NCBI GenBank assembly: GCA_022750115.1
Contig: JAKIWI010000002.1
Span: 235,221 to 299,220, forward strand
Reading direction: 5' to 3'
DNA length: 64,000 nt
DNA from: Thermoplasmata archaeon
GTDB lineage: Archaea; Thermoplasmatota; Thermoplasmata; Lutacidiplasmatales; UBA184
Below the pieces are notes generated by a model. It saw only the letters and a program-made list of their open reading frames with translations, was not told where the DNA came from and did not search any database. Below, piece after piece: positions 1-10,500 of this stretch. The translations under genes were made by a program, and so were the position numbers. Every line of letters starts with the position of its first letter. Position 1 is the stretch's first letter.

Positions 1-1
1 G

Positions 2-562
2 AAGGGCTACCTCACGCTCAAGGAGCCGCCGACGAAGCGCGGCACCGCGATCGAGAAGTACCCGATCGACTGGTCGAAGACGACGGCGTGGGGCGCGGGC
101 GGCTACTACGCCCGGATTTTCTTCAACGTCAAGGGCCGCGAGCCCGAGGGGATCCTGCCGGCGGCCGAGATCCCGGCCATGATCGAGAAGCTGTCCCGCG
201 AGCTCGCCGAGGTGCAGCGGCCCGATGGCAAACCGCTCGCCCCCGACGTCAAGATCCCCGCAAAGATCTACAAACAGGTGCGCGGCGACGCGCCCGACCT
301 CATGATCTACTTCGGCGAACTTCGGTGGCGATCGGCGGGCACCATCGGCTACGGCGGCCTGTTCCTCGAAGAAAACGACACCGGGCCCGACGACTCCGTC
401 CACTCCTTCGACGGGGTCTTTGCCGTCCGGACGCCGGGAGCGGTCGGCTCGCACCACCTATCCCCCAAGGTCGGCATCGACATCGGTCCGACGATCCTGA
501 AGCGGATGGGCATCGATCCGGGGAAGGACGTTCAGGGAAAGCCCATCTCCGAGCTGCTGTAG
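2..562 (+). CDS. AP-superfamily phosphohydrolase (COG3379-like), C-terminal part
   Basis: The frame is already open at the left edge, so only the last 186 residues are visible; the nucleophile and most metal ligands lie outside. The visible part aligns along its whole length with the next gene: both carry W-GAGGYYAR-FN-GR, then PDLM-YFG-L-WRSAG and ENDTGPDD-VHS-DGV. These are features of the C-terminal half of predicted phosphohydrolase/phosphomutase proteins of the alkaline phosphatase superfamily (COG3379 type, related to type I phosphodiesterases). The substrate cannot be read from sequence. It ends 40 nt before the paralogue on the same strand, so the two are a tandem duplication and probably co-transcribed. 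Confidence 0.85.
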   Translation, partial: KGYLTLKEPPTKRGTAIEKYPIDWSKTTAWGAGGYYARIFFNVKGREPEGILPAAEIPAMIEKLSRELAEVQRPDGKPLAPDVKIPAKIYKQVRGDAPDLMIYFGELRWRSAGTIGYGGLFLEENDTGPDDSVHSFDGVFAVRTPGAVGSHHLSPKVGIDIGPTILKRMGIDPGKDVQGKPISELL

Positions 563-602
563 GGGGGCGCACCGCGCAGCCTCGGCGGAGCGACACCGGT
601 CG

Positions 603-2033
603 ATGACGGACGCCCCGGGCAAGCGAATGGGCGCTCGCCGCCCCCTGATCTTCATCGGCCTCGATTCGGCGACGCCCGAGCACCTGTTCGGGATCTGCCT
701 CCCGAAGATGCCCAACGTCCAACGGCTCCTCGCGCGCGGGGTCCACTCGGTCCTACGGAGCACCGACCCGCCGATCTCCATTCCCTCGTGGCCGGTGATG
801 CTGACGGGCGTCGACCCCGGCACCCTCGGGCTCTACGGATTCCGCCACCGGAAAGACCACTCCTACACGGAGACGTACGGTCCAACCTCGAAATTGCCCG
901 TCCCGTCGGTCTGGGAGCTGTTCTCGTCGGCGGGAATGCGCGTGTGCTCCGTCGGCATGCCTCCCGGATACCCCCCACTGCACCTGAACGGACTCTCGAT
1001 CTCCGATTTCCTCACGCCGGCGGGCGCAACGGACTGGACCTATCCTCCCGAACTCGCGAAGGAACTCGAGGCACGGTTCGGGAAGTACCGCTTTGACGTC
1101 ACCTTCCGCGCCCTCGAGCGACCGCAACTCTACCGGGAAATCGTCCAGATGACCCAACAGCGGTGGGCGATTGCCGAGGAGCTCTACCAGCGCGAGCCGT
1201 GGGACGTCTTCGCCATCCACGAGATCGGCGTCGACCGGCTCCACCACGCTTTCACGAAGTACTTCGACCCGACGCATGCCGCCTTCGTCCCGGGCAACCC
1301 GTTCGAGCACGTCGTCGAGGAGTACTACGGGATCGTCGACGAGTGCATCGGGCGTCTCCTTGCCAGCGCTCCCGACGACGCGGTCGTCGTGATCGCCTCC
1401 GATCACGGCAGCATGCCGATGGCAGGGTGCTTTTGCATCAACGATTGGCTCGAGCGCCACGGCTACCTCACGTTCCGTACGCGCCCCACGGGTCCGACGC
1501 CCATCGAGAAGGCCGATGTCGATTGGTCGCGCACCACCGTCTGGGGGGCGGGAGGGTACTATGCTCGCCTCTGGTTCAACATTCGGGGACGGGACCCCCA
1601 GGGCGTCCTCGCCCCCGCCGAGGTTGCCGGAGTCCGAGGGAAGCTGCTCCGAGAGCTCGGGGCCCTCGTGGGACCGAACGGGGCGCCGATGCCTGTTGAG
1701 ATCCTGGACCCCCAGAGCCGATACGAGCACGTCGTCGGTGATCCACCCGACCTGATGGCCTACTTCGGGAATCTGAAGTGGCGCTCCGCCGGGTCGGTGG
1801 GACATCCGGAGCTCTTCCTCAAGGAGAACGACACCGGTCCGGACGATGCGGTCCACTCGTACGACGGAGTCCTGGCGATCCACGACCCGAAGGCGCCGGC
1901 CGGGACCGAACTCGAGCCCCAGGCGATCCGAGATGTGGCGCCGACCCTGCTCAGAATCGCGGGCCTGCCGATTCCCCCCCATGTCCAGGGTCGCTCGATA
2001 CTCGCGGGCGTGCCCGCGCTCGTTGAGAGTTGA
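603..2033 (+). CDS. AP-superfamily phosphohydrolase/phosphodiesterase (COG3379-like)
   Basis: A 476-residue protein with no signal peptide or membrane segment, so probably cytoplasmic. The first strand LIFIGLDS supplies a metal-binding Asp (about residue 21). The segment ISIPSWPVMLTG (about 58-69) is where the Thr/Ser nucleophile sits in this superfamily; Ser59 is the likely residue. DHGSMPM (about 266-272) supplies further metal ligands. The family hydrolyses or transfers phosphate mono- or diesters; COG3379 members often neighbour glycan and surface-protein genes, as here. The ATG start is 40 nt after the stop of its tandem paralogue. A GGAG lies upstream but rather far from the start. Fold assignment is firm; substrate is unknown. 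Confidence 0.88.
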   Translation: MTDAPGKRMGARRPLIFIGLDSATPEHLFGICLPKMPNVQRLLARGVHSVLRSTDPPISIPSWPVMLTGVDPGTLGLYGFRHRKDHSYTETYGPTSKLPVPSVWELFSSAGMRVCSVGMPPGYPPLHLNGLSISDFLTPAGATDWTYPPELAKELEARFGKYRFDVTFRALERPQLYREIVQMTQQRWAIAEELYQREPWDVFAIHEIGVDRLHHAFTKYFDPTHAAFVPGNPFEHVVEEYYGIVDECIGRLLASAPDDAVVVIASDHGSMPMAGCFCINDWLERHGYLTFRTRPTGPTPIEKADVDWSRTTVWGAGGYYARLWFNIRGRDPQGVLAPAEVAGVRGKLLRELGALVGPNGAPMPVEILDPQSRYEHVVGDPPDLMAYFGNLKWRSAGSVGHPELFLKENDTGPDDAVHSYDGVLAIHDPKAPAGTELEPQAIRDVAPTLLRIAGLPIPPHVQGRSILAGVPALVES

Positions 2034-2124
2034 GGTTGGCGAGGGGCACTGCCCCACCGGAAATTTCGCCCATCTTCGCGGGAGTAGTTCCGGACCGAGG
2101 CCCGGCCATGTCACCGTTCACATC

Positions 2125-2133
2125 AAGCTAAAC
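2125..2133 (+). promoter_or_regulatory. TATA-like box for the kelch/PKD surface gene
   Basis: AAGCTAAAC is an A/T-rich patch in very GC-rich DNA, centred about 26 nt before the GTG start at 2156. That spacing equals the usual archaeal TATA-to-start-site distance, so the transcript is probably leaderless. It supports GTG as the true start. Confidence 0.5.
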
Positions 2134-2155
2134 GCCGGGGCGCCGTGCCCCCTGC

Positions 2156-5100
2156 GTGTCCCCGCACCTCGTGCCGGGCCCATCGCGACTCTTCCTCGTG
2201 CTCGGGGTCGCCGTTCTGATCCTGATCCTAGTTTCGCCCGGACCCGTGAAGGGGGCGCCGGCGCCCGGCGGTGGGATTGGACCCGCGGCCAAAGGGTCCC
2301 CAGCCCACTCGACGACCTCCGCCGTACTGCTCGCGGCCGCGGCTGCCTCGATTCGGTCGGGCGCCGGGCCGAGGGCCAGCCGCGCCCTCGTCGGTCCGGC
2401 TGCTCTCCAGGGCGAGTGGACGAACCTCACCTACCCCGGCGAGTGGCCCACCGGCTACGCGGCGATGGCGTTCGACGTAGCCGACGGGTACCTGATCGAG
2501 GTCGGGTTGGGCTCCACGTGGAAGTTCGACGGCGCGGTGTGGGAGAACATCTCTCGGGGCCCACAGCCGCCGGCCGCTTCGGGCGCGAGTCTCGCCTACG
2601 ATCCTCGGGACGGGTACACTGTTTGGTTCGGCGGGCAGGCTCTCTACCAAGGCTCGCAGGAAAATCAGACCTGGGTCTTTCAACATGGGCTCTGGCTCGA
2701 GCTCAACCTGACGGTTGCGCCTCGCGGGCGGGCGTACGCCTCGCTCGTCTTCGATTCCTCGGATGACTATCTCCTCCTCACGGGCGGCAATGTTCGGCCG
2801 GACACCTGGGCCTTCGCGGCGGGGGCGTGGACCAACGTCACGGATCCTCTCGGTCCGGTTCCTCCCCCGCTCGGCTGGCAGGCGATGGCGGACGACAGTC
2901 GGGACGGGTATGTGGTGTACTTTGGCAGCTCCGGATGCCTGTGCGCAGAAACGTGGACCTATGCCGGGGGGGCGTGGCGCAACATCACCAGCCAGATCTC
3001 GCACGGCCCTGCGTACCGATTCAACTCGATGGTGACGTACGATGCGACCGACGGGGTTGTCGTGTTGATCGCGGGTCGGGATGAGAACGGCAGCATCCTC
3101 CCGCCCACGGACGGCTACTGGCAGTTCCATGGAGGGGTCTGGTCGAAGATGATCCACACGCCCCCCGACCCTAACGTGGTGGACCGGCGTCGTGAACAGG
3201 CGGCGTTCGACTCGCTTCGCGGGGTGGTCGATGTGTGGGGTGGCGGTGTCTTTTCGGGATCCGGTCCGGACTACATGGCCCAGTACGCCGACGGCAACTG
3301 GACCACCCTCGAGATTCCGGGCCAGCCGACCGCGAACAGCTTTCCGGCAATGGTCTACGACGCGCGCGATGGCTACGTGCTATTGTTCGACGGAGACGGG
3401 GTAGCGGGCATCAACGACACCTGGGAGTACCACCTCGGCCGCTGGAGCCCGATCCCGACCGCGATCGCCCCCTCGCCTCGCTACGGCGAGGCGATGGCCT
3501 ACGATGCCCGAGACGGGGAGGTCGTACTCTTCGGAGGGAACGGCGTGAATGGAGGCTACCTCAACGACACGTGGACGTACCGGGCCGACAACTGGACACT
3601 TCTCGCGAACGGGACCCGACCTGCCCCGGCCCCTCGGACCGGGCCCGGAATGACGTTCGACTCGGCAGACCACTACGTCGCGCTGTTCGGGGGGAGCTAC
3701 GACGACGGAACAAACCCGCCGCATTGGTATGCCGACACCTGGTCGTTCGTCGGCGGGAATTGGACGAACCGCACGGTCGGCATCGCCCCGTCCCCTCGGG
3801 AGGGAGCCACACTCTCGGACCTCCCCGGGGGTCGCGGAGTGTTGCTCTACGGCGGTGAGAACGGATGCAAGCTCAACTGCCCGAACTACTTCGAGTACTA
3901 CAACGACACCTGGGAATACGACAACGGCTCCTGGACGAACGCGACCTCCGGCCCGTCCCCCCCGGCCGTCGAGAGCGTCGGAATGGCACTGGTTCCGGGC
4001 ACGAACGAGACGCTGTTGTACGGGGGGGCGACCAACGGGGCCGGGAACACCGAGACCTGGACGTTCAACGGGACCGGCTGGACGCGGTGGAACGTCTCCG
4101 GACCTGACTTCTACTTCGACCGCGGAGGTTGCGCCATCGTCGACGACCGGCGAGACGGTATCGACTTGCTCTTCGGGGGCGGTTTCTACGTACCCGACGC
4201 CTCGGACTCCTGGGGATTCCAGCTGGTGCCCCTGGTGGCGAACGTCACGGTTGGGCCATCGGACGGGGTCGCCCCACTGCCGGTCGTCGCCCTGGCGAAC
4301 GTCTCGAGCGCAGCGGGTCTCGCGAACGAGAGCTGGAACTTCGGCGACGGATCGGCTTCGGTGGCCGGGCGGAACGCGAGCCACGTTTACTCATCGCCCG
4401 GTACGTACTGGACGCTCTTCTCCGCCACCGACGTCGCGAACGTCACCATCCACATCACGCGCGCGGTGGTGGTCGAGTCGAACCTCACGGCGCTCGCGAC
4501 GGTAAATCCGTCTTCGGGGTCGACGAACGATAGTTTCGCGTTCGCCGGGTTCGCGGGGGGCGGTTCGGGCCCGTATCGATTTTCTTGGACGTTCGGGGAC
4601 GGTTCGGGCGGAGCGAACGGGTCGGCCGCCAGCCATGCGTATGCTCACAATGGGACGTATTTTGCCCGCCTGACGGTCACCGATTCCCTCGGAAATCGAA
4701 CCTACGAGCACCTCTGGATCGCGGTGGGAGTGTCGCAGCCCCTCACCGTCGCCGCGCTCGCGAACGTCTCGGTCGGGGACGCCCCGCTCGAGGTCGCGTT
4801 CCGGAGCACGACCCAGGGAGGAACCGGCAACAACTCGTACCTCTGGCAATTCGGCGACGGCTCGAACAGCACCGCTCCGAATCCGGTGCACATCTTCCGA
4901 TCGGCCAGCACGTCTCTCGTGAAGTTGACCGTCCAAGACGGGTCGGGGGCCAACCGGAGCGCGCTGGTCGACATCGTGGTGAATCCTACGCTTCGTGTGG
5001 CGGTCCAGGTCGCACCTTCGAGCGGGCGGGTCGGCCTCAACGTGACGTTCCGGGCGATGATCTCCGGAGGGACGACCCCAAGCGCGGGTGTGTGGAACTT

Positions 5101-5956
5101 CGGGGACGGCAGTTTTGCCGCGGGACCGTTCACCAATCACACCTACTTGTCTCCCGGATCGTACTCGACACGGTTCCTGGCGACGGACGCGTCGAACACG
5201 ACCGTCCTATCCAACACGACGGTCGTTCTCGTCCACGGGCCGCCCCCCGCGTTACTGTCAGCGGTCGATATCCAGCCGGACCCTGTTCTCGTCGGGACCC
5301 GAGCGGTGTTCTCGTTGCAAGCCCCGGGCGCCGACCCGCCCCTATCGGTGCGTTGGACCGTTGGCTCGCTCTGGGGGTGCACCGACCTCGCGAACGTCAG
5401 CGTGACCTGCGACCCGCTCGTACCGGGATCGTTCTCGGTCTCGGCGAATGCGACGGACGGCGTCGGCCGCCAGACGAACGCCACAGCAACGTTTGTCGTG
5501 CAACCCTACCCGCTCCGCGCGACCTTGACGGCGTCGCCCTACGTCAGCTCCCTCGGCGACACGATCAGCTGGTCCGCGAACCTCTCGGGAGGCGAACCGC
5601 CGTACCTCCTCGCATGGCTCGACCTTCCTGCCGGGTGCAACCGCCCGGTGGGGGCGAATCTGGTGTGTCGTCCGCCGGTGGCGGGGACGTACCGTCTCAC
5701 CGTCGAGGTGAACGACTCCTCCGGCCAACTCGCCCCGGTGTTCGCGTCGGCGACGGCCGTCGTTCTCGGCCCGCAGGGCACTACGCCCGTCGGGGGCACC
5801 AAGCTGGGGGAGTTCTCGGCCGGATTCGTCTGGCTCTTGGTGATTGGTGCCGGCGCCGGCGGGGCCCTGGCCGGGATCGCGACCATGGTTTGGGTTCGCC
5901 GTCGGTCCGGCGGGAGGCCTCGGCCGCCACCGAGAATCGGCCCGGGTCAGTCGTAG
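2156..5956 (+). CDS. Large kelch-repeat/PKD surface protein, membrane anchored
   Basis: A 1266-residue secreted protein. Residues about 10-32 form a hydrophobic signal segment (LFLVLGVAVLILILV). Residues about 85-690 hold many kelch-like blades with the pattern YD-RDGY-V-FGG followed by N-T-W. Then come four PKD-like domains marked by W-FGDGS (WNFGDGS, WTFGDGS, WQFGDGS, WNFGDGS) and two less regular Ig-like domains. A C-terminal membrane helix (FVWLLVIGAGAGGALAGI) followed by an Arg-rich tail anchors it outside the cell. It should act in adhesion or as part of the surface coat; kelch propellers can bind carbohydrate, but no catalytic residues were recognised. It has many N-X-S/T sequons. The 3' end overlaps the convergent gene by 10 nt. 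The GTG start fits the upstream TATA-like box. Confidence 0.9.
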   Translation: MSPHLVPGPSRLFLVLGVAVLILILVSPGPVKGAPAPGGGIGPAAKGSPAHSTTSAVLLAAAAASIRSGAGPRASRALVGPAALQGEWTNLTYPGEWPTGYAAMAFDVADGYLIEVGLGSTWKFDGAVWENISRGPQPPAASGASLAYDPRDGYTVWFGGQALYQGSQENQTWVFQHGLWLELNLTVAPRGRAYASLVFDSSDDYLLLTGGNVRPDTWAFAAGAWTNVTDPLGPVPPPLGWQAMADDSRDGYVVYFGSSGCLCAETWTYAGGAWRNITSQISHGPAYRFNSMVTYDATDGVVVLIAGRDENGSILPPTDGYWQFHGGVWSKMIHTPPDPNVVDRRREQAAFDSLRGVVDVWGGGVFSGSGPDYMAQYADGNWTTLEIPGQPTANSFPAMVYDARDGYVLLFDGDGVAGINDTWEYHLGRWSPIPTAIAPSPRYGEAMAYDARDGEVVLFGGNGVNGGYLNDTWTYRADNWTLLANGTRPAPAPRTGPGMTFDSADHYVALFGGSYDDGTNPPHWYADTWSFVGGNWTNRTVGIAPSPREGATLSDLPGGRGVLLYGGENGCKLNCPNYFEYYNDTWEYDNGSWTNATSGPSPPAVESVGMALVPGTNETLLYGGATNGAGNTETWTFNGTGWTRWNVSGPDFYFDRGGCAIVDDRRDGIDLLFGGGFYVPDASDSWGFQLVPLVANVTVGPSDGVAPLPVVALANVSSAAGLANESWNFGDGSASVAGRNASHVYSSPGTYWTLFSATDVANVTIHITRAVVVESNLTALATVNPSSGSTNDSFAFAGFAGGGSGPYRFSWTFGDGSGGANGSAASHAYAHNGTYFARLTVTDSLGNRTYEHLWIAVGVSQPLTVAALANVSVGDAPLEVAFRSTTQGGTGNNSYLWQFGDGSNSTAPNPVHIFRSASTSLVKLTVQDGSGANRSALVDIVVNPTLRVAVQVAPSSGRVGLNVTFRAMISGGTTPSAGVWNFGDGSFAAGPFTNHTYLSPGSYSTRFLATDASNTTVLSNTTVVLVHGPPPALLSAVDIQPDPVLVGTRAVFSLQAPGADPPLSVRWTVGSLWGCTDLANVSVTCDPLVPGSFSVSANATDGVGRQTNATATFVVQPYPLRATLTASPYVSSLGDTISWSANLSGGEPPYLLAWLDLPAGCNRPVGANLVCRPPVAGTYRLTVEVNDSSGQLAPVFASATAVVLGPQGTTPVGGTKLGEFSAGFVWLLVIGAGAGGALAGIATMVWVRRRSGGRPRPPPRIGPGQS

Positions 5957-7377
5957 CCCCAGGATTTCATCCGGGCGTCGTCGAGGGAGTCTCGCGCAAG
6001 CTCGCTCCCGTCTCCGACGTATCGTGCGATGTCCTCGCGTCCGAAGATCCCGAACACCGTGTGCCGCGCCGCGGTCGCCTCATGGCTCCCGAGGGGCTCC
6101 GGCAGCGTCGGGAGGCCGCGGTCACCCTCCGGCCAGTATCGCACGTCGCCGCTCGTGAGGTCGATCGTCCACTTTTCCCGACCGCGGTACGCCGCGATCT
6201 GCCGCCGGTTCCATAGTTCCTCCGTCCGAATTCCGAGCAGCGAGCGGTTCGGGTCCGATGCGGGGCCCCCCTCGGCCAGAATTGTCTCGCGATCCGGGGG
6301 GGAGACCGGGAACGGTACCGACGGCCGGCCCGCCGCATCGAACGCGGGGCGTCCGAGGGCGACCGATTTCATCCAGGAGGGAACGTCGCACAGCGTCACC
6401 CAGTGGTCGACGCGCTTGGGCCGGCCGGGCTCCGTCGGCCCCCAGACCCACAAGGGCACGCGGAGCACCGAGTCGCTCGCTCCGCACCCGTGGTAGACGT
6501 TACCGCCCTCGCCGAACGATTGGCCATGATCGCTCGTGACGAACACCCAGGTCCGGTCGAGCTCTCCCGCGGCCTCGAGCGCCGCGAGAAGTCGGCCGAC
6601 CTTTCGATCCGCCTCGGCGATCGCTCGGTGGTAGGCTGCCCGCACGCGGTCCCAGGGAACCCGGTCTTTCAGTCCCGGCACCGCGAGGAGATAGAACCGG
6701 GGAATCTGGGCGTACCCGCGCGCGGAGAAGCGGTCGCGGAACCCGCCCGCGAGCTCGGGGTACGGCTCGTGCCCATCGACGAAATTGAAGAATGCGTGGA
6801 ACGGCCGGTCGGCGGGGCGTCCGGCGAGCCAGCGCGACCAATCCTCGAGGAGGTAGTCTCCGCACACCTCGCGTTTGTACGCCGCTTCCTGGGCGAAGTT
6901 GAGCGTCGTGAGCGGTACGGCGAGGGCGGGCAGTCGCTCGAGGAGACGCCGGAATCTGGCGGAGTACAGGAACTGCGCGTGACCGAGGGTCCGATTGACC
7001 GTCGTCCGGTCTTCGTCCGAGCTGCCGATCCTCCGTCCGAACAGGGACTCGTACCCGGACTCGAGACCGTAGCCGCCGGTCAGGTGGGCCTCTTCCGAGA
7101 ACATCGCAGTCGCGTAGCCACGGCGCTTCAGCCACGTCGCGATCGTCTCCATCGGCGCGTCGCCGCGCTGGAACGTCCGCCGGCGGTGCACCCATGGGTA
7201 GGTGCCCGTCAGGATCGACATGTGCGAGGGGACGGTCCAGTTCCCCGGCGCGACGGCGTGGGTGAAGGTCGTCGCGCCACGCTGGACCAACCGGTCGAGC
7301 TCGGGGGTCGGCCCCGAACGCGGGTCACCGAGCGACGCGACGCTCGCCCACCGGACGCAGTCGAGCACGACGGTCAC
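5947..7377 (-). CDS. Sulfatase-like AP-superfamily phosphoesterase/transferase
   Basis: A sulfatase-fold protein of about 476 residues. It opens with TVVLDCVRW (metal Asp), then NWTVPSHMSILTGTYPW, where sulfatases have C-x-P-S-R. The Cys is Thr here, so formylglycine cannot form and Thr is the likely nucleophile, as in phosphodiesterases and phosphoglycol transferases. DHGQSFGEGG supplies later metal ligands. The start is uncertain: the frame stays open to a TTG at 7551, inside the end of the upstream gene, but there is no ATG or GTG between that TTG and the GTG at 7377 used here. A TATA-like GCTTATCG (about 7465-7472) lies upstream. No signal peptide is evident. It is paralogous to the proteins ending at 14215 and 26433. 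Confidence 0.82.
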   Translation of the reverse strand: MTVVLDCVRWASVASLGDPRSGPTPELDRLVQRGATTFTHAVAPGNWTVPSHMSILTGTYPWVHRRRTFQRGDAPMETIATWLKRRGYATAMFSEEAHLTGGYGLESGYESLFGRRIGSSDEDRTTVNRTLGHAQFLYSARFRRLLERLPALAVPLTTLNFAQEAAYKREVCGDYLLEDWSRWLAGRPADRPFHAFFNFVDGHEPYPELAGGFRDRFSARGYAQIPRFYLLAVPGLKDRVPWDRVRAAYHRAIAEADRKVGRLLAALEAAGELDRTWVFVTSDHGQSFGEGGNVYHGCGASDSVLRVPLWVWGPTEPGRPKRVDHWVTLCDVPSWMKSVALGRPAFDAAGRPSVPFPVSPPDRETILAEGGPASDPNRSLLGIRTEELWNRRQIAAYRGREKWTIDLTSGDVRYWPEGDRGLPTLPEPLGSHEATAARHTVFGIFGREDIARYVGDGSELARDSLDDARMKSWGYD

Positions 7378-7501
7378 GAGGTTCGGCGGACGGGAGGGGT
7401 CCGCCGGCTCCGAAGCGCCCGTCGACGACCCACTCCCCGACGTCGGTTGATACCGGCCTCGCCACGATAAGCGAATCGCCGGCTCGGACGCCGGTCGTCC
7501 G

Positions 7502-10500
7502 TTACGCGGAGTTGCTCGCCGCGCCGTCGGCCGGTTCCGGGGGCCGACCAAACCGCCAGACCAGCACCGCGGCGACGACGAGGGCGACCAGCGCGATGAG
7601 AAGGACGTACCACCAGTCGATGGCGCCGCCGAGGTGGCCGGGGGTCTTCGTCGGCCCGGTCGGGACGTTCTGGACCGAGACGGTCCCGCTCGCGTTGTCC
7701 GACGCTCGGAGCGCGTCCGCGACGGTCGCCGTGACCGACCAGTTGCCCGTGGCGCTGGGCGTGCAAGTGATCATCGTCGAATTCGCGGACGAGCATCCAA
7801 CGGGGAGCCCCGCGTAGCTGTACGTCAGCCAGCCGGTGCCGCCGGACCCGACGACGGAGATCTGGACCGCCTCCCCGAGGTTCGCCAGGGACGGGGTCAC
7901 CGTGACGACGCCGAGCGTCGGCAGCGGGTGCACCTCGAGCTCGGCCATCCCGCGCGAGCTCTGGCCGAGTGCGTCGGTGACCGTCACGGTGATGTTCGAG
8001 GTCCCGGCCAGGGTCGGTGTGCACGCGAGCGTGGGGGCATCCGCCGAGGCGCATCCCACGGGGAGTCCGGAGTAGGCGTAGGAGAGCGGGGCGGTCCCGC
8101 CGCCCGCGACGACGGTCAGAGTCGTCGGGCGCGCTACATCGACCTCTGCCCGGTCGAGCGTGAGGCTCGTGACCGTCGGCTGGGGGTTGACGGTGAGGGT
8201 CGCGTTGTCGTAGGCGAGGTTCGAGAAGGCGTCCGCGACCGTCACTTCGATCACGTAGGTCCGGGCGGCGGCGGGGGTGCAGGTGAGGCGGGAGGCGTTC
8301 ACGCTCGGGCAGGTCGTCGGGAGGCCCGCGTAGGAGTACGAGTAGGGGCCGAGGCCCAGCTGGGGCGTGACCGAGATCGTCACGGCCAGCCCCGCATCCG
8401 TCGTCGCGGGCGTGATCGTGAACGCCCCCACCAGCGGTCGCGCCACGACCGTGAGGAGGACGCTCGCGGTCGCCTCCTGGGCCCCACCCGAGTCGGTGAC
8501 GGACGCGTGGACGGAGTAGGTCCCGGGCGACGTCGGGGAGCACGTAAGTTGCGGACTGTTGACGCTTCGGCAGCCCGTCGGGAGTCCGAAATATCGATAG
8601 GTGAGAGCACCCGAACCGTTGACGAACACCGTGAGGTGGGTTGGGGTGCCCGCGTCGACCGTGGCGGGGGACACGGCGAGCCGATTGAGGACGAACGTCG
8701 CCACGATGCCGATCACGGTCCCCGGGGCGTCGACGCGCACCGTGGCGCTCGTTTGCGAACCCGAGACGTTCGCGATCTGGAGTCCGCTGCTCCATTGCAC
8801 GAACGTCGTCATCGAACCGACGACGGTCGCCGAGAGATTGTAGACATTGTGCGTCAGGGAGAGCGTCGTACCGCTGGCGACGTTGACGCCGTTCACGGCG
8901 AGCGTCACAGCGCCGGGGCGCGTCGCGATGAACGTCACGGGGTAGAGCCTCAGAACGAACTTCGCGGTCACGACCCCGCCCGTGCCCGTCACGCTAAGGG
9001 TCCCACCGGAGTACGACACCGGCCCCGTCGTGAGGAATCCAACGAATCGGTATACTGTCGAAGCGAACGCCTTCAGTTCGTAGGTGGTGTTCGTGACGCT
9101 CGCGTTCGTTGTGTTCGCGCTGATGTTGACGAAATTGAACTGCATCGACCCGCCGGCCGGCGGTAGTAGGTCGAACGTCACCGACTCGTTCGGAAGCGGT
9201 CCGAACATCGCCGTCAGCGTGGCGGAGGAGTTGACGATCAGCTTCGTGATCGGGAACGCCGGGCGGATCACTTCGATCGCGGCGGGGTCCGAGACGCGCC
9301 AGTGCTGGAACGCGTACCCCCCCGCGGGGACCGCGTCCAGCGAGTAGGTGCCCCGGGTCAACGCGACCGTGGTGTTGTTCCCGACCGGAACCGAGGCGTT
9401 GATGGAGACCGATCCGCCGGCGGGAGGGAGGATCCGGATGGAGATGTTCGCCGCGAACGTCGCGTACAGGTACGACGTGCCGAGCACGACGTTCACCGTC
9501 AAGTTGCCCGACACGCCTGACGGGATTGCGACGGCGCCGGGCGCGGCCTCCCAGCCCAGGAACGACCAGCCCGGAGCGGCGGTCGCCTTCGCGAAATAGC
9601 TACCGGCCGGGCCCGTGAGGGATCCCATCGTGGTGTCGTTCGCCGGGAAGTACGGCAGGGTGGTGCCGTTGAGAACCACGGTCCCGTTCCCGTTGCCCGC
9701 GGCGACGATCGTCACGGTTCCGGAGTCGGCGAGCAACGTCGCGCTGACGTTCCCTGGGGCCCCGCCCGCGAAGACGACGAGCCAGTCCGCGGGGGCGGTG
9801 TTGTCCGGCAGGGTGACCGCGCCGGTCGCCGTCCAGTGGCCGAGTTGGAGACCCGAGGACGGAGCGACCATCAGCGCATAGGCGCCGGCGGCAAGGTCGA
9901 TCGTGCTTCCGTTGCCGATGGTGAGGGGGGCGACGGCCGTCGGCCCCACGCCGTTGGTGCCGAGCTCGAAGCTCGCGTTCCCCCCAAGCGACGCGAAGTG
10001 CACCGGAGAGTCGAGCGGGCTGCTGGTGAACGTAGCGAGCACGCTCCCTCCGCCGTTCGGGACGAGCGTCGTCGCCGCGCGGTTCGGGTTGCCCACCCCA
10101 ACGGTCCCCGTCGTTGTCCAGCCGGAGAAGTACTCGCCGGATGCGGGAACCGCGGAGATCGCGTACGCCCCGGCAGCGATCGCCGTCGAGGTCGGAGTTG
10201 TATAGTTCGAGTCGAGGAGGACCACGACCCCCGTGCCGCTGGTGACCCCGACCGTCACGTTGTGGTTCCCGTTGCCGCAGGCAGGGAACGCGAAGCCGTT
10301 CGACGGGAACTGGGGGAACCCGAGGAGTCCGGGCGTCGCAGGTCCCGCAAACTCGTTCTGCTTTCCGAAATCGGTCGACACCCCGGAGTAGTCGGTCGCC
10401 CCGAACTCGAGTCCCCCAGCTCCGCACGAGTAGCTGTACCACGGGTAGGTGCAGAATGCGGAACCCGAGCGGCCCGTGCACGACGCGTTGCTGAGGCTGA

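Noticed and set aside
753-2114. 453-codon minus-strand frame opposite the COG3379-type gene
   Set aside because: The product has no domain, signal or hydrophobic pattern and mirrors codons of the real gene.
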